A stretch of DNA of 64,000 bases from the NCBI GenBank assembly GCA_015680685.1, contig MNCI01005835.1:258538-322537 (forward strand), in the 5' to 3' direction. Of the stretch, positions 1 to 8,707 are shown one piece after another. The notes under the pieces are model-generated. The model was not told the origin of the DNA. It was given only the letters and a program-made list of their open reading frames with translations, and did no database searches. Within the stretch, counting starts at the first letter, position 1; every line of letters starts with the position of its first letter. Position numbers and translations under genes: made by a program. Source of the stretch: Gnetum montanum. Taxonomy: Eukaryota; Streptophyta; Gnetopsida; Gnetales; Gnetaceae.

Positions 1-985
1 GCTTACACAAATTGGAGACTCTGGAGTACGTTTGATATTTATTGTTGAATAATTCGAGCATCGTACTCCACCTCCTGATGGTTTCCGGTTCTAAGGACCG
101 ATACCAGCTCTCTGCTTCTTTAGTGAGTGTCCTAGGGAACAACTTGAGTTTTTGCCACTCATTATCTATGTTCTGCAAGGCACAAGCATCGTGGAATGCC
201 TGTGAATGATGCTGAGGATCAGCGTTGTATCCCCCTTCAAAATGTGGGATATTATTTATGTCCAAACGCTTGATCCTACTATCCTTTAAATGCCTTGTGG
301 GAATCCTAACTGCCTCTCTAATATCAAGCATGCTTCGGGTTGCGAATAGGGGTTCGTCATGATCATCTCTTTCATGACGTCTGTGATGTCTACGTGGTGG
401 TTCCCTACTCTCCCTACGTCCTTGCCCTTGTCCTAACTCCTCTCGACCTTCCTGTCGAGGCATTTCATCTCTTTTACCCTTACTCTCCGCGTTATGCTCA
501 TGGTGGTTGCGCCCAGATGTGGAAGGAGAGGGTGAATGATGAGATGAAGGAGAAGAAGAAGGGGATCCATCACCATGGTGATGTTTCTTGCCTTCTCTTC
601 GGCTGCTTCGGCCCCGATCGTTGTGACGATCAACGAGTCCGTCATTAGTGTGAGTAGTTGTTCCTGCCGTGAACAGCTGGTGCTCATGGGGATCAGAGCC
701 TGGAATATGTATCGTTGATCTAAGGCCCTGATGCCTAACCTCTTCACTAGAGTGAGGAGGAGGAACATCATTTTCTAAGAAACCAATCGTGAGGGGTTCC
801 TCTTCTCCTATTTCACTAATGACGTGGGGAACCTTGCCCTTCAATAGTGAATGTTGGCTCTCCTGCCTCTCATCCTGAATACGTTGGGCATCTGTGGGAC
901 GATAATCCCTTATGCGATATATTCCAGCAACGTATTCAGCGAATAAGTCCTGCATGCCAATCTGTGCCAATTCACGGACAAGCAT
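1..985 (-). CDS. gag: Gag, N-terminal part, element A (open to window edge)
   Basis: From the Met at 985 the frame is open for about 328 codons to base 1 with no stop, the longest uninterrupted gag stretch here. Order: a conserved start MLVRELAQIGM, an acidic linker, a Ser/His/Pro tract near 505-560, a basic Arg/Glu/Ser segment, then the beginning of the retrotransposon Gag core with WYRSLEPETIRRW. Gag forms the particle that packages element RNA. Upstream, from an ATG at 1210, the same frame has stops, including TAG at 1055-1057, so the first 75 codons cannot be read through in this copy. The Met at 985 is conserved in other copies and is my chosen start. Confidence 0.75.
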   Translation of the reverse strand, partial: MLVRELAQIGMQDLFAEYVAGIYRIRDYRPTDAQRIQDERQESQHSLLKGKVPHVISEIGEEEPLTIGFLENDVPPPHSSEEVRHQGLRSTIHIPGSDPHEHQLFTAGTTTHTNDGLVDRHNDRGRSSRREGKKHHHGDGSPSSSPSSHHSPSPSTSGRNHHEHNAESKGKRDEMPRQEGREELGQGQGRRESREPPRRHHRRHERDDHDEPLFATRSMLDIREAVRIPTRHLKDSRIKRLDINNIPHFEGGYNADPQHHSQAFHDACALQNIDNEWQKLKLFPRTLTKEAESWYRSLEPETIRRWSTMLELFNNKYQTYSRVSNLCK

Positions 986-1339
986 GTTCGGAACGGATCG
1001 ATCTGGTGGTAAAACTATATTACCAACCAAATCTCTCCAGTGCAACTGTTCGTCCTAATGGAGGGTAAAAGTGTAATCAGGGATATACTCATCGGGATGA
1101 GTATAAGTTATCGAATACTATTTAGGACTTGGCTGATATGGGTTATGCGTATGATTCTAACTTTCTCCTGTATTGTCCTTAGGTAAGTTGATTGCATGAG
1201 AAGAAGCCATTTCTAATGGTGTGCTAGCTTTCACCGTTATTTATGTTCTTGATTAACTGATTAACCCTAAGGTTCGTTTTAAGCTCACAACAATGTGAGT
1301 GATATCCCTTATGTTTAATTGACGAAAAAAAACACTTAG

Positions 1340-1357
1340 TCCCCGGCAACGGCGCCA
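1340..1357 (-). promoter_or_regulatory. Primer binding site, tRNA-Asp
   Basis: In element orientation it reads TGGCGCCGTTGCCGGGGA, one base from the LTR end. It is the exact complement of the CCA-terminated 3' end of plant tRNA-Asp(GTC), the primer for minus-strand DNA. All 18 positions match; other copies in the window have decayed at one or more positions. Confidence 0.93.
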
Positions 1358-1358
1358 A

Positions 1359-2270
1359 TGATGAGTGGCGAGGTACTCCTACACTCAACCATACGAATAC
1401 GAGCATGCACGCGCGATCCGGTCGAACTCCGTAGACTAAATGCCTTAACACCACAAGAAACACTTGGGGTTAATCGTTCGTTGTCTTCCCAGGCTTGCTT
1501 GTAAGTGTCACGGTGTATGGTTAAGCAAGTCTGAGGTACGTGATTTTTTTGGTATTTTTTGGTTTATCTTCTATGCTATCGGAGGAAAGGGTTGAGAAAC
1601 TAACTAACTCTAACTAATGATCTAAGTCTAAATTAACTAGCGTCAGCATCCGTTCCCACTTACCAAACACACACTGAACTATGCAACTGTGGCTTACCAA
1701 ACGCTAATCGTTACTGGGATCACCACACGTAACGCAAGTGCTCGAAGTGGTCGTACTGAGGCACCTATTTAGCTTAAGTGTGATAAGCAGCCGATTCCTT
1801 AGCTAGTCGTACACACCCGTGGGTGCTCGTAACTAAGTTGTACTTATCACACGTTCTAGCCTAGCAATGAGTAGCCGATTCCTTGACTAGCCGTACACGT
1901 CCGTAGACGCTCGTAATCAAGTCGTACTTGTGCGCACTAGGAAAGCAGTAAATAAACAACAATAAAACCATGTACTGCAAGGTTTATCCAATCAAGTTCG
2001 TCTTTATTGCCGTACACAACTTGGGTTCAGGTTACAAGCTGCTTGAATAAAGAGCCGTTCACTTTAGGATTCCTATTGCGGGCACATGGGAAAAATTCTA
2101 ACTCTGGAGTGATCAATCTGCCAGAGCTTCGCTACTTCTAGCCAGGATTTGGAAATGAAGGGAGTGCCGCCTCTTATTTATAGATATGGCAGTGGACCGC
2201 GATATCGCAGGGGAAGACGCGATATCGCATGGGATGCGATATCGCGGCACATGCAGGTTGCGTCTCATCA
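1359..2270 (-). repeat. Element A 5' LTR (912 bp)
   Basis: Starts TGATGAGTGG next to the primer site and ends GTCTCATCA, read on the plus strand. It contains, in element order, three GCGATATCGC palindromes (2196-2262), a TATA box (2175-2182), an AATAAAG-type signal near 2005-2010, and a duplicated block of about 100 bp with the core AGCCGATTCCTTAGCTAG (near 1788 and 1872). This block is absent from B, D, F and G LTRs and explains the greater length. Confidence 0.92.
2175..2182 (-). promoter_or_regulatory. TATA box of element A 5' LTR
   Basis: TATAAATA followed by AAGAGGCGG in element orientation. The same block lies about 100-130 bp from the LTR start in all family LTRs, just after the palindrome array, as expected for the U3 promoter. 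Confidence 0.75.
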
Positions 2271-3147
2271 ATTAGTGTTCTTTTATCACATAAAACAACA
2301 TTAGTTGTCTTGATTATGACTATCTTACCTCAATTCTATTTATTATATCTTTTATCAATTTCAAGTTGAAGAGGTTCTCATTTATCAAGTCAAAGACGTA
2401 GGAGCTTGGGCATGACCACTTGAAAAGATTAAGCATTTGTTCATCTACATAAATTACATTCTATATTTGGTAGTGAATAGGTTAGGTTTGGCACACATGA
2501 GGCTATTGTCATCATTTTATTATGTTTTTACAATTTGCTACAAACTTTTCTCTCGCCCCATGCACCTATTCATGGATGCCAAGCTGTTTCACTTGTTAAA
2601 TTTTTCTTGACATCTTTTCAATTTTAGTTAGCAATGCTTTATTTATACATAATTATGTATTTTCTATAAGCAATATCTTTCTAGCCCAAGCCTAGTTGGT
2701 TGGGTGTTACACTTATGTTGACTATGCTTTTATGATTGAAGTTATGTGTATAGCTATGTCATCTTTAATGACCTTTTACTTTTTAATATATTCTAAGATT
2801 TTTTTTTCTTTTTTTTTCTTTTTATTTTATTTTATTTTAATAATTTTGCCATGTTTTAATATTTTTACATTTTTAATGTTTTCTAAATATTTTTGTATTT
2901 TTTTCGCATTTTTGGATTTTACCTTTAATTTTAGCATATGGCACTAACCTTCTATTAGAGTTTTGAGTTAGTCATTGGCACATGGGGTACTATATTGGTT
3001 TTGGTACATTTTGTTTGGATAATTTGCGTTTTGGGAAAATTTATATTTTTTGTATTGTTATAATTTTTTTAAATTTTTTCTTTTACTTATGTTTTAGAGG
3101 ATCTCATTTTAGCCTTTTTGTTGGTTATACTTTTGACCTTAGACCTT
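2271..3147. other. AT-rich spacer without recognisable gene
   Basis: Very AT-rich DNA with T-runs between elements A and K. The 83- and 74-codon frames here are poly-Phe/Ile translations of T-rich sequence and show no domain. I see no LTR, primer site or RNA gene. Confidence 0.6.
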
Positions 3148-3994
3148 TGATGAATGATTGGGTATTCCAACACTCAACCATACAAGTCATGACTATTGAC
3201 ATGTGACCTGATTGTAATCCATGGATGGCCAATGTAAGTATATTAGTGGTTGATGTTTAGTTTGTGATCTTTATCTTCTCACGTAGAGTTAGTGAAGTTT
3301 AAGTTGTATGGTTTAACTCTTGGTAAGGTATATGATATGTTGATGTTGTTTGACTCAAATTAAGACTAGGTGCTAACATGGTAAAAAGGGTGAGAAGTCT
3401 AAATATAAGTGTGACAAAAATGTAAATTTATGCTAGCGTATGGTGATAAGTATCCATTCCTAGCTTGATGTACATATCTTGGGCTAATGTAACCATTACT
3501 GGGATTACTAAGTAATTTCACTATTGAGTGAATTAAGTGAAGTTACTACTGAGTTACTAAATAGTTACACATTTTGCTTGAAACTAGTCATACTTATACT
3601 ACCTTACTAGGAAACATTAAAAAAGTAAAGTACTTAGAAAATGTAAATGACTTAATGGAAAGTAAACATGATGAAAAGTAAAATTAAACTAAGTGAGATG
3701 TTGCAAAGATGAGAAACAATTTCAATCTTTATTTCTGTGCATAAATTGCATCTAAGAATAATCTACTCAAATAAAGATTTTGCTTAACTGTTAATCACCA
3801 CATTGCGGGCATTCATTCTAACTCTAAGTTACAAAAATAAATAGTAAGAATTTGGCTAAAGTGTGGACGAAAGTTCTTGTTTCAACATGATGGTGGATTG
3901 GTATTTATAGGCATGGCCATGGCCCACTACATCACATCTACCATGACATATGTAGGGATACAATATTATAGTCCATTAACAAAAGATTTTATCA
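3148..3994 (-). repeat. Element K 3' LTR (847 bp, diverged)
   Basis: Starts TGATGAATGA with the family block ACACTCAACCATAC 30 bp inside, and ends TTTTATCA followed by TACCCTTACGACTGACTGAAAA. That flank aligns with the family junction of LTR, polypurine site and CTGAATGAAAA. Inside are the family blocks for the poly(A) region (near 3720-3770), TTGCGGGCATTCATTCTAAC (near 3803) and TATTTATAGGCATGGC (near 3902). GATATC palindromes are not visible, so it predates them or has lost them. Confidence 0.72.
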
Positions 3995-4269
3995 TACCCT
4001 TACGACTGACTGAAAACTCATCTTGGAGTTAAAACAAAAGGTTTTAAAAGAAGAATAGAGTATCTTACAAAATTGTGGGGTATATACAAACTTCGACATG
4101 ATGACTTATATACACAATTGACTCTACTATGAATGTCACATTGTGGTTTGAATGGTGTTTACAAAATTATCATATAGTGCATGATTGACACATATGACAA
4201 AACAAAACAAATCAAAACAAATCAAACAAATCAAAGCTCGATGTAGTCTTCAAGTTCTAGGTAGTGGTG

Positions 4270-5081
4270 ACTCCTCCATCAGCTTCCTTTCTTTATTGCG
4301 GAGCTTTTGGAATTGATATCAGTTTAGAAGTGCCTAAATGTTTTCCTCTTATGATCTTGGATCGTGTACCATCTAGGTGAATTTTGCAATGTTTGCTGAA
4401 GTTGGTACTTTCCATGGACATGACAACTATGGAAACATGTTATTAGCCTTCACATACCATGCTGTGAATTTCCTTCTTTCTTCTTTGAATGCTCTAGCTA
4501 TTTTTCTTAATTCTTGATAATCTATCATCCTTCTTGCTAGATTTGCTACTACATCTTTTCAATCCTAGTATCTAGCTTTGATCACTTGGAGCTTGGAGTT
4601 TGCAATGTAAAGCTTTTATTGTGCATCCTTTCTATCTGCAAACTCTTTCTCGTATAATGCATATACTATAGCCACTTACTACTCTAGTTCTATTATAAGC
4701 CTACTTGTTGTTAACATGGCTAGATTAACATATCGAAGATTTTCTAATCCCATATATTCTATCAAGTCCTCTATCTGCAAGGGAAAACTCCATGAATTTT
4801 CCAAAGTTTAGTTTCACTATGACTATGAATATGATAGACTTTTCTTGAATAGCTTAGAGACATTTATTTGACAGTGTGAGATGTTGTCCTTGCTCTTGAG
4901 GAGGCAGTGCATCAGATTTGGCTTGCACAAATTGCCCTATTGCAAATATGGACTAATGGATACTATAGGAATTGGCCTCTTGCACAACTTGTTGAGTTTT
5001 TTCTCTGGTTTGTCTTCTTCCTCTGGGTCTCTTTCCCCCTTGTTGTGATGGTCCTTCTGCTATGGGTCTTTTAGGAGGCAT
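4270..5081 (-). pseudogene. Broken coiled-coil ORF, element K
   Basis: On the minus strand from 5081 the frame begins MPPKRPIAEGPSQQGGKR, a basic start common in plant Ty3/gypsy Gag proteins, then runs into a Lys/Glu/Arg-rich, helix-favouring stretch (for example LARRMIDYQELRKIARAFK). Several in-frame stops and at least one frameshift break it. I recognise no catalytic motif. It sits directly upstream of the K polypurine site, an unusual place for Gag; it may be an extra 3' ORF or a Gag brought near the 3' end by deletion. Confidence 0.35.
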
Positions 5082-5090
5082 TTGCAACCA

Positions 5091-5817
5091 TAAAGAATTC
5101 TTTTAACATCACCTAAGGATTTCAAATAAGTTTCTAACAATTCATAATCTTTTCTCAAGTTCTTGGATTTTGATCAAAATCAATCTTTATTAGTACTTTT
5201 CAACTCTTATTAAGATTGTTGAGTTTAGAAAAAATTTGAAAGAAACCCTTATTTATTGTATTTTCTCAAACAAGTTTATTTTTTATGACCTATCACCATA
5301 GTTAATCTCTTATCTAAGGTGTGTTTGAATGGTTATTTGGAAGGGGTTATTAAGTTTATTAGCCCTTATTTATTTATTTACTTAAAATGTAATCAATTCT
5401 TATTAATCCTATCCTTAATATGTTCTTCTAGGTGTTAAAAAAAATTTGATGCAAATTGCACAAATTATGTGCAGCACTCTCATCCATGACTAAGTTGGTC
5501 ACTTCGTGAATAAAAGAGTTCAAGAATCACTCAAATTAGAGTTGCAATAAGGAAGTTATGGAGGTCAAAAGTTTAAGTGTTACAACGTCAAAAAAAAAAA
5601 AAAAAACAACAACATGAACTCCCTATGTGTGAAATGAGAGAAATGAAAAATTTTCTAACTCCTTGTGTGTATATATAAATTTATATCAAGGATACATTGT
5701 AGATACAACATCGTGGATGCGATACTACAAGAATTAATATATCATATCTACGATATCACCATTGAATTTTTCAAGATTTTGAACAATTTCTGATGGAAAA
5801 ATGAAGCAAAATTGATA
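5091..5817. other. AT-rich region with possible LTR remnant
   Basis: No ORF. From about 5610 to 5760 the order of a short block resembling the family LTR (GAAAAATTTTCTAACTCC, then TATATAAATTTATATC, then ACGATATCACC) suggests a badly decayed minus-strand LTR, cut by the insertion of B at 5822. A 17-base A-run lies at 5589-5605. The match is by eye only. Confidence 0.3.
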
Positions 5818-5822
5818 GTTTG

Positions 5823-6701
5823 TGATGAGTGGCGAGATACCCCTACACTCAACCATACGAATATGAGCGTAGCACCCGTGATCCGGTCGAACTCCGCAGA
5901 CTAAGTGCCTACACACCCATGGAACACTTAGGGTTAATCATTCGTTGTCTTCCTAGACTTACTTGTAGTTGTCACGGTGTATGGTTAAGTAAGTCTGAGG
6001 TATATGATTTTTCTAGCTTTTTATGTTTTATCTCCTATGCTAACAAGGTGAAGGGTTGAGAAACTAATTACTAACTCTAACTAATGAACTAAGTCTAAAT
6101 TACCTAGCATCAGCATCCGTTCCCACTTACCATACACACCCTGAACCGATGCAACCGTGGCGACCAAACGCTAATCGTTGCTGGGATCACCACGCGTAAC
6201 CCACGTGCTCGAAGTGGTCGTACTGAGGCACTTAACTAGGAGAGAAGGGTTGAGAGAGAAAGTAGTAAATAATAGATAATAAATAACAATAAATAAAATC
6301 CTAATTAGCCTATTCCATGCACTGCAAGGTTTATCCAAGAAGCTCATCTTTATTGCAGTACACAAACTTGTGTTCAGGTACAATGTTTGCTCGAATAAAG
6401 ATCCGTTCACTTTAGGACTCCTACTGCGAGCACATGGAAAATATTCTATCTCTGGAGTGATTAATCTACTAAAGTTTCCCTACTGTCTAGCCTAGGATGA
6501 GGAAACAAGGGAGAGCCGCCTCTTATTTATAGATATGACGACGCACCGCGATATCACGTACGCAATATAGTGGGGGAGGATGTGATATCGCATACACGAT
6601 ATCGCGAGGGATGTGATATCACGACGCGCGATATCACGACCCATGCGATATTGCATCCCATCAACGTGATATCGCGGCCCATGCGATATCGTCTCCCATC
6701 A
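5823..6701 (-). repeat. Element B 3' LTR (879 bp)
   Basis: TGATGAGTGG to CCCATCA. It has about nine GATATC-type palindromes between 6546 and 6693, compared with about four in the sister LTR at 12174-12956, which accounts for most of the 96-bp length difference. TATA box at 6524-6531. Confidence 0.93.
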
Positions 6702-6713
6702 TACCCCCATGAC
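6702..6713 (-). promoter_or_regulatory. Polypurine site of element B
   Basis: GTCATGGGGGTA in element orientation, touching the 3' LTR. It is the expected primer for plus-strand DNA. Confidence 0.8.
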
Positions 6714-6875
6714 TAAATGAAAACTCATCCTCGAGTTCTTTACAATAATATCGGGAAGGTATGGGATTATTGACTCAATGGAACTAATGGGATGACATGT
6801 GAATGGATCATCATTACAAGACACAACAAAACTGGTGTTCATGATAATAAGGGTGAACACCTTATTACATTGACA

Positions 6876-7112
6876 TCAGGCCTCATTTGGCAGCTTGAGA
6901 AAGAGAGAGAGAAAGAAGTCTTGCTGCTGCCAACGCCAAGATTGCGCCTTTCGTTGTCCATCGGTAAGTGCACCATTGGTCTTACTCCTTGCATAGCTGC
7001 TTCCAACACTGCTCCATTCCAAATGTTCCTTCCAGATCCCCTCTATTGTTGCATGATTGTCATCGGCACATACAACACAATCTTTTATTAGCAAGGGTAA
7101 ATGAATCATCAT
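6876..7112 (-). CDS. Small 3' ORF of element B (78 aa), function unknown
   Basis: An intact 78-codon frame just upstream of the 3' LTR, colinear with a 78-codon frame at 55090-55326 in I and with broken or shifted versions in D, F and J. Shared blocks are IHLPLLI, DCVVCAD, HLEWS, GSSYARSK, QRKAQSW and FFLSLF. No known domain is recognised. The N-terminal third spans a pyrimidine-rich GTGTGTAG-type sequence that could instead be a splice acceptor, so an alternative start at the downstream ATGGC is possible. Translation is unproven. Confidence 0.3.
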   Translation of the reverse strand: MMIHLPLLIKDCVVCADDNHATIEGIWKEHLEWSSVGSSYARSKTNGALTDGQRKAQSWRWQQQDFFLSLFLKLPNEA

Positions 7113-8707
7113 GTAATTAATACCTTGCTTCGGTGAAAGGTCTATTGGTTGAGTTGTGGTATGGCTGATATGGATTTAGAGATATATTAATGATGACTAT
7201 TGAAGGTGTAGGGGTTAGGAGAAAATTGAAAAAATCAAGGCTAGGAGAAAATCAAAAAAATCGGGCCCCGTACCCCATGACTAATCGCGAACCTCTGGTA
7301 GTGTTAGAATGGAGAAAGAAAGAGGAACAAGAAAGATGAGGAAAAAGAGACAACTATAGCATTGATGAAATGGATGTCGAGATGGGAATGAACAAAGTAA
7401 AAATAATTGCAAAAATGTTAGGGGAAAGAATTTAACTAATGCCCCAAATAGGAATGTCAGTGGGTCCTCCCCAAAGCAGGCTCATGCCCTTAATGCCCTG
7501 ACAAACCCACATTCAAAGAGTTCGTAGGCTCTGGGAATGTCATGTGGAACAAGAGTTAAAGTCTTAACCACAAGAATTTACAAAAAAGAAAACAATGTAT
7601 CTACCAAAATATACATTAATGATACAACCAGCAATGAGTTGAACAATGGAGAGAAGGATGGAGAGAAGAGAATGGAATGGAATCCCAAGAACAAGGTGGT
7701 GTACAGCCCCTTGTGTGTTTCATGATTAATGTAACTTGGCAAATCTCATTCCAACTTCGGCCTCAAACCCACCACATCTAGTGACTTTGCATCAATGCAT
7801 TCGGTTAATCCATCCCTTTGAATAACAAGAATGCTTCCCCTAAGAGCCACCACCATTCTGACGAAACAAGGAGGAGAGAATGGAAAGCCAAAAGGGCCTT
7901 AGTTAGAGAGAACATTTTTGGTTTCATAACTAGTGCTTGTAGCCCAAGGGATTATTCGTCTAAGGGTTGTGCTTTGAATTCTCACCTTTTTTTTTGTGTT
8001 TTGTGTTTTTATGCATGAGAACCACACCATGCAAAGACTTCTTATTGTTATTGTCTTAGCTTCTGGTAATTGGGTAACATCGGAATGGCAAGAAAACTCA
8101 AGAAGAAAACATCCAAGCCCCCAAGAGAATGGCCAACACAAAAGCATCAAGTTCCCTTGAAGTCACACCCTTGTCAAACCTTGAGTCCTTCCTTAGTTTG
8201 AGAAGTGCCCAATCACTGGTTCGTTAAAGTTCTTATTAGAAAGGTACTGTACATTTCCAAGCCAAGAGAGACCATAGACTTTGTGGATGGATGGATGAAG
8301 TGGACTCATTGCCTGCCATATCAAAAGAACATACCGTAGTATCAACATCATAACTTAAAGGTAAAAACCAAACATTGGCAGTCAATAGGAAAATAGTTCA
8401 TACCATCATGAAGAACACTTATTGGGTGACAAACTTACAAGGTGGATAACACACACATGCACAAAAAAAAAAAATTAAAAAGTATAATGATGTTGTAAAA
8501 GAAAAAACAAGAAAAGTTAAAGAAATGTGTAAAACAAAAACAAGAAGAGTTAAACAAATGTGTAAAACAAAAATAAGAAAAGTTAAAGAAATTTGTAAAA
8601 CAAAAAACAAGGGAGAGATCCGAAATAATGAGCGTCTGTGTAAAACAAAAACGTGCGAAAAAAAATATGTAAAAGAAAAACTAAAAAGAACTGAGGCCCT
8701 CCAATGA
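7113..8707 (-). other. Element B 3' segment with ORFs on the opposite strand
   Basis: Between the gag-protease stop and the small ORF. In element orientation it has a T-rich tract, a conserved stretch, and a GTCATGGGG copy near 7274-7282. The opposite strand holds an intact 62-codon frame at 7537-7725 (start MSCGTRVKVLTTRIY) that is also open in D, F and I, and a 66-codon frame at 7818-8018. The sense strand of the same bases codes for a conserved block (NHETHKGLYTTLFLGF) broken here by stops. Only one of these readings, if either, can be real. Confidence 0.4.
8500..8700 (-). repeat. TTTTACACATTTTTG-type minisatellite, element B
   Basis: Imperfect repeats of about 15-40 bp built on GTGTAAAACAAAAA (plus strand). 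A 31-bp piece starting ACAAGGGAGAGATCCG at 8607-8637 is copied from 8743-8773 into the middle of the array, showing that the array and its flank have exchanged sequence. The same type of array follows gag-protease in D, F, G and I. Confidence 0.7.

Larger units (their letters stand above)
1..2270 (-). mobile_element. Element A: GATATC-family LTR retrotransposon, 5' part
   Basis: A minus-strand copy whose 5' LTR, primer site and first half of gag are inside the window; the rest lies beyond base 1. It belongs to the same family as B, D, F, G, I and J, shown by the LTR ends (TGATG...CATCA), the tRNA-Asp primer site and near-colinear Gag. The base after the 5' LTR starts ATTAG, which is the expected right-hand target duplication but cannot be paired here. 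With I and J it carries extra tandem repeats in its LTR. Confidence 0.9.
3148..5090 (-). mobile_element. Element K: old diverged LTR element, 3' part
   Basis: A 3' LTR in minus orientation followed by a decayed polypurine site and about 1.1 kb of internal DNA with a broken coiled-coil ORF. No matching 5' LTR or primer site was found on its right, so it is truncated or interrupted. It is clearly related to the GATATC family (same start, same TATA and primer-side blocks) but far more diverged. Confidence 0.6.

Noticed and set aside
340-648. 102-codon plus-strand frame, and similar antisense frames at 11152-11478, 9678-10007, 20872-21180 and 42390-42863
   Set aside because: Antisense shadows of gag on the opposite strand.
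1224-1463. 79-codon minus-strand frame; similar frames at 5734-5916, 5829-6059, 62154-62428 and in other LTRs
   Set aside because: They lie across the terminal parts of LTRs and recur only because the LTRs recur; no coding signal.
2696-2947. 83-codon hydrophobic frame resembling a membrane protein
   Set aside because: Poly-Phe/Ile translation of a T-rich tract with no conserved copy elsewhere.
6546-6693. Regularly repeated palindromes considered as a CRISPR-like array
   Set aside because: Units are 10-12 bp, degenerate, irregularly spaced, inside LTR U3 regions of plant retroelements, with no cas genes.
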